Positions 1-4,752 of a DNA stretch of 6,115 nt are shown one piece after another. Position numbers and translations under genes: made by a program. Numbering within the stretch: the stretch's first letter is position 1; each line of letters opens with the position of its first letter. The stretch lies in assembly GCA_002371715.1 (NCBI GenBank), contig DFGF01000093.1, positions 1 to 6,115 on the forward strand. Direction: 5' to 3'. This DNA is from Prevotella sp. UBA3757. Its GTDB lineage: Bacteria; Bacteroidota; Bacteroidia; Bacteroidales; Bacteroidaceae. The notes below the pieces were generated by a model that was not told the origin of the DNA, searched no databases, and was given only the letters and a program-made list of their open reading frames with translations.

Positions 1-131
1 GCATTTGCCTATTTTAATAAGAAACAATTGCTTACTGAAATAGACATTATACGAATCAAGAATCGGTAATTCGTAACATACTTTTTCTAAATAGAATTTT
101 GGCATTTCGATTAGATGTATAAATTCAATTC
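1..131. other. AT-rich flank with no supported gene
   Basis: This stretch is AT-rich and holds no convincing gene. Plus-strand frame 1 is open from the window edge to a TAA at 67-69 (22 codons), so it could be the tail of a plus-strand gene converging on the DUF2442 gene. A 22-codon open run is expected often by chance, so I do not call it. The octamer TAATTCGT at 67-74 recurs in two other intergenic regions of this window. I see no clear hairpin terminator for the minus-strand pair that ends at 132. Confidence 0.4.
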
Positions 132-371
132 TTACACTCCCACGAAGTCCAGTGCATTCCGCTTGATGATAAGCGGATAGCGTTCGGGATGCTGGAGGCT
201 CTCGATTTCGAGGTCCACGTCGAGGTCGGGCCACTCGATGGCCTCGGGGCCGGACATCTGGACGTTCAGCACGCTGCGGATGGGCGCGTCCTGCATCCAC
301 GGGATGCGGTTGTATGACAGGAAATAGTCGTGGCCCAGCACAGAGAGCATGATGCCCTGCGCGTTAATCAT
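132..371 (-). CDS. DUF2442 domain protein, second gene of a DUF4160-DUF2442 pair
   Basis: A 79-residue protein resembling the DUF2442 family. Visible features are the N-terminal GIMLSVLGHDYFLSY strand pair, a W25 followed by acidic residues, and the C-terminal IEWPDLDVDLEIESL block (residues 46-60), which is the usual hallmark of the family (W-P-x-L-D-x-D-L). I chose the ATG at 371-369, which overlaps the last 8 bases of the upstream DUF4160 gene, as expected for translational coupling. The longer start at 422 adds 17 Ser/Ala/Asn-rich residues without family resemblance and would overlap the neighbour by 59 bases. DUF2442 genes are often found next to DUF4160 genes, and the pair has been regarded as toxin-antitoxin-like. 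The biochemical role is unknown, and which member would be the toxin cannot be told from sequence. Family assignment is fairly sure; function is inference. Confidence 0.82.
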   Translation of the reverse strand: MINAQGIMLSVLGHDYFLSYNRIPWMQDAPIRSVLNVQMSGPEAIEWPDLDVDLEIESLQHPERYPLIIKRNALDFVGV

Positions 372-621
372 CAATACGCTTGCCGATGTGCTGGCGGAAT
401 TGTTCTTTGAAGCTGTCTGCATATTTCTCTACGATTTTCTTGATTTCACTCAGTTTGTGTTCGGGGATGCCCGTGTTCTTGGCCAGTTCCACGCGGGGCT
501 CCAGCCAGTATTTGGCCTCGTGGCCGCCGCAGATGACGTGGATGTGCATCCGCTCCTCCTCGTTGGAGTATATCTTGAATGTATATTCGCTCTCGCGTCG
601 GAATACTGGACTCATAATCAT
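364..621 (-). CDS. DUF4160 domain protein, first gene of a DUF4160-DUF2442 pair
   Basis: An 85-residue protein with the DUF4160 pattern: an MSPVFRR-type N-terminus, a YTFKIYSNEE strand, the M-H-I-H-V histidine motif (residues 25-29), EAKYWLEP (35-42), and a C-terminal helix (LSEIKKIVEKYADSFKEQFRQHI). This matches the usual family length of 75-90 residues. Two in-frame ATGs are available, at 621 and 615; the family commonly begins MSP, so the 615 start (83 residues) is equally possible. A TAAATTTG promoter element lies just upstream, giving a very short leader. The stop codon lies inside the start region of the DUF2442 gene, so the two are surely one transcript. No biochemical function is established for the family. 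A stress or toxin-antitoxin role is inferred from the gene pairing and small size. Confidence 0.85.
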   Translation of the reverse strand: MIMSPVFRRESEYTFKIYSNEEERMHIHVICGGHEAKYWLEPRVELAKNTGIPEHKLSEIKKIVEKYADSFKEQFRQHIGKRIDD

Positions 622-635
622 TTGTTATTTGGGTG

Positions 636-643
636 CAAATTTA
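636..643 (-). promoter_or_regulatory. Bacteroidota-type -7 promoter element (TAAATTTG) for the DUF4160-DUF2442 pair
   Basis: Read on the minus strand this is TAAATTTG followed by CA, a full match to the Bacteroidota -7 consensus TAnnTTTG. It lies 14 bases before the ATG at 621, so the leader would be about 10 bases or less. I see no TTTG at the expected -33 spacing, only one about 12 bases upstream, so the call rests on the -7 element. Confidence 0.5.
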
Positions 644-755
644 CGAATAATTTCCCAAATAATGGGTGTTTCAAAAGAAAATATTCAAAATCTATGAAAA
701 TCGTGCGTGAAATATACAGTGTCATTGGGGGATATGTCATTTATCAGGGAATTCC

Positions 756-815
756 GTCTATAGGCGTAAGACTTTTTGCCTATAGGCACAAGATGTTTTG
801 CCTATAGGCGCAAGC
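756..815. repeat. Three-copy 22-bp tandem array with GCCTATAGGC palindromes
   Basis: Copies start at 756, 778 and 800, an exact 22-base period. Copies 2 and 3 contain the perfect 10-bp palindrome GCCTATAGGC; copy 1 has GTCTATAGGC. The palindrome is followed by (G/A)(C/T)AAG and then a T-run (TTTTT or TTTT) before the next copy. A symmetrical core repeated once per 22 bases, about two helical turns, would place the copies on one face of the DNA. That would suit binding of a dimeric protein, but this is inference. It may equally be a non-functional satellite. Confidence 0.85.
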
Positions 816-938
816 TCGTCGGAGCCAGCCTCCGTCCTCGTCCGCACGGGGCTGGAACGATGGGACCCGCCGGATTGCCCGCCACGATGGGCCTTTATGC
901 GCGAAGGTGGTCAGGTCGGCCTTCGGATTGAGATACAT
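780..938 (-). other. Doubtful 52-codon reading frame beginning MYLNPKADLT
   Basis: A minus-strand ATG at 938 opens a 52-codon frame ending at the TAG in 780-782, inside the GCCTATAGGC array. Its first residues, YLNPKADLT, resemble the N-terminus of the Bacteroidota PD-(D/E)XK transposase/Rpn-like nuclease family, which usually continues with FKxxFG. Here it instead runs into an Arg/Pro/Trp-rich stretch with no family resemblance in any frame. It may be a decayed 5' remnant of such a gene captured in the repeat island, or chance. The start codon is embedded in a CCCCCTATG repeat. I would not annotate it as a functional gene without homologues. Confidence 0.25.
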
Positions 939-1032
939 AGGGGGAACATAGGGGGATAAACTGGCTATCCCCCTATGATTAATTCGTTGACATACAGGCG
1001 TATACTTAAAATCATAGGGGGATAGGGGGATA
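935..1032. repeat. CATAGGGGG dispersed repeats with a perfect 12-bp hairpin
   Basis: CATAGGGGG occurs in direct orientation at 936-944, 947-955 and 1013-1021, with a further GATAGGGGG immediately after the last copy (to 1029), and once in inverted orientation (CCCCCTATG, 969-977). The copies at 947-958 (CATAGGGGGATA) and 966-977 (TATCCCCCTATG) form a perfect 12-bp inverted repeat around a 7-base loop. There is no following T-run, so it does not look like an intrinsic terminator on either strand. The function is unknown. Confidence 0.8.
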
Positions 1033-1050
1033 AATAAGTTTTTTTATCCC
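1027..1050. repeat. 8-bp inverted repeat GGGATAAA / TTTATCCC
   Basis: GGGATAAA at 1027-1034 pairs perfectly with TTTATCCC at 1043-1050 across an 8-base spacer that includes a T-rich run. It directly abuts the CATAGGGGG cluster and shares its GGGGATA core, so it may belong to the same repeat family. The T-run lies inside the loop rather than after the stem, which argues against a standard terminator. Confidence 0.55.
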
Positions 1051-1107
1051 AGGAAGAGTGCGGAAATGGCTTGTTATCTCCCGTCGTCCAGGGGGTGACC
1101 TTTGAGT

Positions 1108-1260
1108 CATTGAGATTATCCGGACGACCCATTGGGATTATCCGGACGACTCGTTGAGATAATCCCTTAGGGGGGTAAGGGATTATCCGGACGAGCTGTT
1201 AAGATTATCTGGAAGACCCGTTAAGATTATCTGAACGGCTGTAAAGGACTATCTGAATGA
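1108..1260. repeat. Seven-unit 22-bp tandem array, core ATTATCCGGACGA
   Basis: The GATTATCC-like core starts at 1114, 1136, 1158, 1181, 1203, 1225 and 1247, giving intervals of 22, 22, 23, 22, 22 and 22 bases. Units 1, 2 and 4 carry GATTATCCGGACGA, with a central TCCGGA palindrome. Unit 3 has GATAATCCC. Units 5 to 7 drift stepwise (TCTGGA, TCTGAA, TCTGAA). A possible degenerate copy precedes the array near 1073. The units abut without unique spacers, so this is not a CRISPR array. Its regular spacing resembles iterons or tandem operators, but no replication or regulator gene is adjacent, so function is open. Confidence 0.88.
1158..1187. repeat. Perfect 12-bp inverted repeat with a G6 loop inside the 22-bp array
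   Basis: GATAATCCCTTA (1158-1169) and TAAGGGATTATC (1176-1187) are exact reverse complements separated by GGGGGG. The arms are made from array units 3 and 4, so unit 3 is effectively an inverted copy of the core. The hairpin would be stable in RNA or single-stranded DNA. There is no T-run after it, so it is not a typical terminator. Confidence 0.75.
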
Positions 1261-1320
1261 ACCATAGCGAATATTCCTACGAAGCCTTCTAAAAAAAGCC
1301 CATCAATCAAGTGAGAGATA

Positions 1321-2904
1321 TCATAGCTTCATGGCTTCCAGAAACGATTGCTGGGCTTTGGTCGGACGGGCTGTGCGCACTATTTTGTAGCCGTCGATGC
1401 ACAGTCCGGCATCCCGCAGCCAGTAGTCGTAGTCGATGTCGTCGGTGGTGTCGACAGCGTGGCGTACCTCGGTGAGCGGGCTGCCGGCCACTTCAGCGCA
1501 GAGCGCCCAGAATTCCTCTTCGGTGAAACCACGCTTGAGGTCCAGGTAGTAGCGTTGGTAGAGCAGTCGCATCACGTCGTCAAGCGAGTGTCGCTGTTGT
1601 GTGCGACGCCGGATGTCGATGTCGAGGAGCAGTCCGATTATCGGGCCTTTGAAATAGTAGTTGATGCGGACATCGCGGCTGTTGGCATCGTTGTTCATGA
1701 AGTTCAGCCAGATGTCGTAGCTTGACTGTCGGAGGCTCTGGTGCCGCTGTCCTTCGTAGGGTGCGTAGAGGCTGTAGTAAGTGGTGAGCAGTTCGAGGGC
1801 TTCGTCGGGTGTGGCAATGCCGGCATAGCGCAGCAGGCGGAACTCGTAGTAGCACGTCAGCCCCTCGCTCACCCACAGCATCGGGGTGATAGCCTCGCGG
1901 TTGTAGTCGATGGGCCACAGCTCGGCTGGTCGGATGCACTTCACGTTGTAGAGGTGGAAGTATTCGTGGGCTACGAATGCCAGGAATTTCACTTCGCTGC
2001 GTCGCGAGGGGAAGCGATAGATGCCGTCGGTGTAGCACGCCTGCGAATTGAGGTGCTCCAGTCCGCCGTCGCCCTTTCCCATGTGGATGAGGCTGTAGAA
2101 GGTGTAAGGCACGTGTCCCATCATCTTTGTGGCTGCCGACACGATTTTGCAGAAATTACCCTTCAGGTCGAGTTCGTCAACGCCCTCGGGCGTCTCCAGT
2201 GCAAATTCGTACCATCGGCCGTCGTGCGTGAATTTGTCCAGACGGAAATTGCCGAAGAGCAGAGGCGAATCGTAGAGCGTGTCGAAGTCGCTGACAGTGA
2301 AGACGGCGGTCAGTGAGTCGGTACCGTCGTGGCGTGCCTGGCGGTCGTTACAGTCCCATCCGCCTTGCTTCAGTCCGGAAGCAATCTTCGTCCAGCCCTT
2401 GGGCAGGTGGAAGGTTACGGTGGAGGGATGGTTGAGCTCACCGTCGACGTGCATGAACACGCCACAGGGAGCGACGAAGGCAATGTCCTTCTCCACGCGG
2501 CTCGATGCTACGTCGCGCTCGTTGGCAAAGACGCGATAGCTGACCCGCACGTGTCCGTCCTGCGGCAGTGGCACGCGCCATCGGTTTTTGCCCTCCTTCT
2601 GCCAGGCGAGTCGCCTGCCGTCGGACGTCAGGGCGGCAAAGTCGCACAGATGCTTCGGGAAGTCGAGGATTTGGTAGTAGCCTGGAGCCCACACCGGCAT
2701 GTTGAGTACAATGTCGGAAGCCGTTGCGGTCGGCGTTTCGTTGTAGTCGAGCGTGACGAGCAGGTAGTGACTTAGGGTGTCGAAGTCCACGCGGTAGTTC
2801 ATCGAGTATTGTCGTTGAGCCCAGGCCGTGAGGGTGGCGAGACTCAGCAGGAGGCTGAGCAGGATGTGCTGCCAGTGCAGGGTGGGTTTTGGGGTCTGCT
2901 TCAT
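1321..2904 (-). CDS. Exported M61 family (glycyl aminopeptidase-like) metallopeptidase without PDZ domain
   Basis: A 527-residue zinc metallopeptidase of family M61. Residues 1-29 form a signal peptide (hydrophobic LLSLLLSLATLTAWA with a likely cut after AWA), so it acts in the periplasm or outside the cell. Residues 33-220 match the beta-rich M61 N-terminal domain (MPVWAPGYYQI at 69-79). The catalytic domain has GGLEHLNSQ (280-288), the zinc motif HEYFH (H313, E314, H317) followed by NVKCIRPAELWPIDY, and the third ligand glutamate in WVSEGLT (E347). All catalytic residues are therefore present. Many M61 proteins are about 600 residues with a C-terminal PDZ domain; this one ends soon after DYDYWLRDAGL (491-501), so the PDZ domain is absent. 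It lies 83 bases after the agmatine deiminase gene on the same strand with no recognisable promoter between, so co-transcription is likely. The substrate is unknown; an intake role for peptides is inference. Confidence 0.92.
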   Translation of the reverse strand: MKQTPKPTLHWQHILLSLLLSLATLTAWAQRQYSMNYRVDFDTLSHYLLVTLDYNETPTATASDIVLNMPVWAPGYYQILDFPKHLCDFAALTSDGRRLAWQKEGKNRWRVPLPQDGHVRVSYRVFANERDVASSRVEKDIAFVAPCGVFMHVDGELNHPSTVTFHLPKGWTKIASGLKQGGWDCNDRQARHDGTDSLTAVFTVSDFDTLYDSPLLFGNFRLDKFTHDGRWYEFALETPEGVDELDLKGNFCKIVSAATKMMGHVPYTFYSLIHMGKGDGGLEHLNSQACYTDGIYRFPSRRSEVKFLAFVAHEYFHLYNVKCIRPAELWPIDYNREAITPMLWVSEGLTCYYEFRLLRYAGIATPDEALELLTTYYSLYAPYEGQRHQSLRQSSYDIWLNFMNNDANSRDVRINYYFKGPIIGLLLDIDIRRRTQQRHSLDDVMRLLYQRYYLDLKRGFTEEEFWALCAEVAGSPLTEVRHAVDTTDDIDYDYWLRDAGLCIDGYKIVRTARPTKAQQSFLEAMKL

Positions 2905-2932
2905 GAAAATGTGTAATTTGTTGTTCTTAAAA

Positions 2933-2958
2933 TAAATCGTTTAATTCGTATAATTCGT
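2933..2958. repeat. Three 9-bp tandem copies of TAATTCGT-like sequence
   Basis: In the 83-base gap between the deiminase and peptidase genes, TAAATCGT (2933), TAATTCGT (2942) and TAATTCGT (2951) recur with an exact 9-base period. The same octamer occurs at 67-74 and 980-987, always in intergenic DNA. The role is unknown. It could be a low-level satellite of the genome or a short protein-binding site. Confidence 0.65.
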
Positions 2959-2987
2959 TGTCTGAAAAAACGTCTTTGTGATAGTGC

Positions 2988-4121
2988 TTAGTAGTACTGC
3001 ATGGTGCAGCAGTGCAGTGAGCCGTGCTGGCGGATGACGGCGCGGCAGTCGATGCCGACGATGTCGCGGTCGGGGTAGGCCTGCCGGACGGTGCTGAGGG
3101 CCTGGGCGTCGAGGTCAGGCTGGTCGTAGGTGGGCACGAGGACGGCCCCGTTCAGTACCAGGTAGTTGGCATAGGTGGCGGGCAGCCGGTCGCCATCGTC
3201 AAGGATGGGGCGGGGCAGTGGCAGCCGGAGCAGGCGGTAGGGCCGTCCGTCGAGGGTGCGCAGCTCTTGCAGTTCCTGCTCCATGAGCAGCAGGTCGGGG
3301 TGGTCGTCGTCGGCAGCGGTATATAATATGGTGTCGTCGGGGCAGATGCGTACCAGGGTGTCGATGTGGCCGTCGGTGTCGTCGCCGATGAGCGAGCCGT
3401 GCTCAATCCAGACCACGCGCTCGGCACCGAGCCACTGGCGGAGACGCTCGTCTATCTGCTGGCGCGTCAGTGGCTGGTTGCGGTTGGGGGCCATGAGGCA
3501 GCAGGCGGTGGTGAAGATGGTGCCGCGGCCGTCGCTCTCGATGGAGCCGCCCTCGAGCACGAAGTCCAGGTGGTCTTCATACGTGCCCCGGACGAGGCCC
3601 GCGTCGTAGAGTTGGCGGTTAATCTGGTTGTCGAGCTGGGCGGGGAACTTCCGGCCCCAGCCGTTGAACTGGAAGTCGAGGAGGATGGGCGATGAATGAT
3701 GGCTGATGGCTGATGGATGATGGCTGATGGCTGATGGATGAGGGCTGAGGGATGATGACTCGACCACGGTGATGAAGCCGTGGTCGCGGGCCCAAGTGTC
3801 GTTGGAGTTGATAGTTGACAGTTTACAGTTTACAGTTGACAGTTGACAGTTGACAGTTGACAATTGACAGTTGATAGTTGACAGTTGACAGTTCTCTCCA
3901 AGAGAGTGTGGCGTTGCAATGACGGATTCTGGGAGTTGCACGCCTGCGGGTGCAACGATTAGCAGTGACTCACGCTTGAGGATTTCACGTGCCATGGCTT
4001 CGTACGTGGCAGTAATCTGGGGCAGCATCGGTGCCCAGTCGGTGTCGCGGTGGGGCCAGGTGAGCTGTATCATGCGCTGGGGCTCCCACTCGGCAGGCAT
4101 GCGTCGGAATGTTTTTTTCAT
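2988..4121 (-). CDS. aguA: Agmatine deiminase family protein (peptidyl-arginine deiminase type) with two in-frame heptanucleotide repeat inserts
   Basis: A 377-residue cytoplasmic enzyme of the agmatine deiminase/PAD-like family, expected to convert agmatine to N-carbamoylputrescine and ammonia on the polyamine route. Visible motifs are PAEWEPQ and TWPHRDTDW at the N-terminus (9-29), NDTWARDHG (107-115), FNGWG (152-156), EGGSIESDG (190-198), GDDTDGHIDT (246-255, with H252 the likely catalytic histidine), and the C-terminal GSLHCCTMQ with C371 as the probable nucleophile. All key residues are present. Oddly, residues about 78-106 (repeating NCQLSTV) and 121-142 (repeating ISHHPSA) are encoded by 7-bp tandem repeats and have no counterpart in the family. 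They fall in loops just before and just after the WARD motif. A carbamoylputrescine amidase gene, the usual partner, is not in this window. The start at 4121 sits 20 bases from a TAATTTTG promoter element. Substrate specificity within the family is not proved. Confidence 0.9.
   Translation of the reverse strand: MKKTFRRMPAEWEPQRMIQLTWPHRDTDWAPMLPQITATYEAMAREILKRESLLIVAPAGVQLPESVIATPHSLGENCQLSTINCQLSTVNCQLSTVNCKLSTINSNDTWARDHGFITVVESSSLSPHPSAISHHPSAISHHSSPILLDFQFNGWGRKFPAQLDNQINRQLYDAGLVRGTYEDHLDFVLEGGSIESDGRGTIFTTACCLMAPNRNQPLTRQQIDERLRQWLGAERVVWIEHGSLIGDDTDGHIDTLVRICPDDTILYTAADDDHPDLLLMEQELQELRTLDGRPYRLLRLPLPRPILDDGDRLPATYANYLVLNGAVLVPTYDQPDLDAQALSTVRQAYPDRDIVGIDCRAVIRQHGSLHCCTMQYY
3690..3759. 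repeat. Heptanucleotide array 2 inside aguA (consensus TGATGGC, about 10 units)
   Basis: From 3697 the plus strand reads TGATGGC, TGATGGC, TGATGGA, TGATGGC, TGATGGC, TGATGGA, TGAGGGC, TGAGGGA, TGATGAC, with one further degenerate unit at 3690. There is a 21-base higher-order pattern of three units. It encodes the Ser/His/Pro-rich stretch at residues 121-142 of the deiminase. Because 7 is not a multiple of 3, gain or loss of one unit shifts the reading frame, while three units add exactly 7 residues. Confidence 0.9.
3806..3889. repeat. Heptanucleotide array 1 inside aguA (consensus AGTTGAC, 12 units)
   Basis: Twelve contiguous 7-base units run from 3806 to 3889 on the plus strand. Seven are exactly AGTTGAC; the others are AGTTGAT (two), AGTTTAC (two) and AATTGAC (one). 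The longest uninterrupted run of identical units is four (3834-3861). The 84 bases equal 28 codons, so the frame is kept, and they encode a heptad repeat of the NCQLSTV type at residues about 78-106. The consensus is unrelated to that of array 2. Confidence 0.93.
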
Positions 4122-4141
4122 ATCTTCTGTTTTTTTGGTTG

Positions 4142-4149
4142 CAAAATTA
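4142..4149 (-). promoter_or_regulatory. Bacteroidota-type -7 promoter element (TAATTTTG) for aguA
   Basis: On the minus strand the sequence reads TTTGTTAATTTTGCAA. TAATTTTG fits the Bacteroidota -7 consensus TAnnTTTG, 20 bases before the ATG at 4121. A proper -33 TTTG at 19-21 bases is not seen. The neighbouring plus-strand promoter at 4269 has the same arrangement with TTTG directly before the -7 box. Confidence 0.55.
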
Positions 4150-4268
4150 ACAAATAATTATCAATTAGGCATAGCGGAATATGGATTTTTTTTCCCTTGA
4201 TTGCCTTTTATTTACGGTCGTTCTGCGTTAATTCTCCAAAAATGCTTCTCAAAGTCAACCTTTTTTTG

Positions 4269-4276
4269 TAACTTTG
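4269..4276 (+). promoter_or_regulatory. Bacteroidota-type -7 promoter element (TAACTTTG) for the ATPase-membrane protein-nrdD cluster
   Basis: TTTTTTTGTAACTTTGCA contains TAACTTTG, matching TAnnTTTG, followed by CA as at the other two promoters in this window. It ends only 11 bases before the ATG at 4288, so the transcript would have a leader of a few bases at most. Its position rules out the longer reading frame beginning at 4201. No clear -33 element is visible. Confidence 0.6.
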
Positions 4277-4287
4277 CAAACGCTAAT

Positions 4288-4752
4288 ATGATGTTGGAAC
4301 TGCATAACGTGACGATAGGCCAGCAGGTAGGCCCGGTGTCGGCAACGGTCGAGTCGGGTAATGTGCTGAGCATCATGGGCTCACAGGGGTCGGGCAAGAC
4401 GACGCTGCTGAGGGTCCTGGCAGGTTTCGTGGGCGTCAGCGGGGGCCACATCACGATGGACGGCGAGCTGCTGACGCCGCTGTCGGCACCATGGTTCCGG
4501 CGGCAGATGGCCTACGTGCCCAGTCGGCTGGACGTGCCTGAGGGCTACGACGAGGTGCCGACGGACTACATACGGCTGCTGGAGCATGCCGCCCACGCGG
4601 GTAGCCAGCTGCTGCTGGTGGACGAGCCGGCAGAGCCGCTCGGTGCCGATGATGCCCTGCGGGCCGCGCGCCTGCTGAGGGAGGCTGCCGCGCGGGGTGC
4701 GACGGTGGTGGCGGTGAACATGATGGAGGCCGACGTACGGGTGGAGCTATGA
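4288..4752 (+). CDS. Reduced ABC-type ATPase lacking the signature motif
   Basis: A 154-residue protein with the front and back of an ABC nucleotide-binding domain. Visible are the A-loop region LELHNVTIG, Walker A GSQGSGKTT (31-39), the Q-loop glutamine Q73 in RRQMAYVPS, Walker B LLLVDEP (108-114, D112 and catalytic E113), and a D-loop remnant EPLGADD. Missing are the helical subdomain with the LSGGQ signature, where only about 39 residues separate Q73 from D112 instead of roughly 75, and the switch histidine, replaced by VVAVNMM near residue 144. The reading frame is continuous with uniform codon use, so it looks like a designed short form rather than a fresh frameshift. Without the signature it probably cannot form a standard ABC dimer cycle. 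I chose the start at 4288 (or 4291) because the promoter lies inside the longer frame. It overlaps the next gene by 4 bases (ATGA). Function and partner are unknown. Confidence 0.85.
   Translation: MMLELHNVTIGQQVGPVSATVESGNVLSIMGSQGSGKTTLLRVLAGFVGVSGGHITMDGELLTPLSAPWFRRQMAYVPSRLDVPEGYDEVPTDYIRLLEHAAHAGSQLLLVDEPAEPLGADDALRAARLLREAAARGATVVAVNMMEADVRVEL

Larger units (their letters stand above)
622..1320. other. Repeat-dense intergenic island of about 700 bases
   Basis: No convincing protein gene is present between the 3' end of the M61 peptidase gene and the promoter of the DUF4160 gene. In order it contains the DUF4160 promoter, AT-rich DNA to about 755, a three-copy 22-bp palindrome array (756-815), a GC-rich block (815-935), CATAGGGGG repeats with hairpins (936-1050), and a seven-unit 22-bp array (1108-1260). 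The GC-rich block differs in base composition from its AT-rich surroundings. It is probably the transcribed 3' region of the upstream minus-strand genes, but I found no clear terminator. The individual repeats are listed separately. Confidence 0.8.

Noticed and set aside
132..422. Longer 96-residue start for the DUF2442 protein
   Set aside because: The extra 17 residues are low-complexity and outside the family; the start at 371 gives a short coupling overlap.
349..807. Plus-strand open frame of 152 codons
   Set aside because: Its first half is antisense to the DUF4160 gene and the remainder is AT-rich intergenic DNA and repeats; no family resemblance.
935..1032. G-quadruplex formed by the GGGGG tracts
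   Set aside because: The G-tracts occur in two pairs about 60 bases apart, not four close together on one strand.
1108..1260. CRISPR array
   Set aside because: Units abut each other with no unique spacers, the period is only 22 bases, and no cas gene is present.
1269..1320. Intrinsic terminator for the M61 peptidase gene
   Set aside because: The minus strand has GGGCTTTTTTT downstream of the stop, but I could not find a stable stem immediately before the T-run.
1741..2316. Plus-strand open frame of 191 codons, with similar frames at 1348-1725 and 2329-2775
   Set aside because: They are antisense shadows of the M61 peptidase gene, produced by GC-rich codon use.
4201..4287. Longer start for the ABC ATPase
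   Set aside because: The added 29 residues are not ABC-like, and the TAACTTTG promoter element lies inside this stretch.
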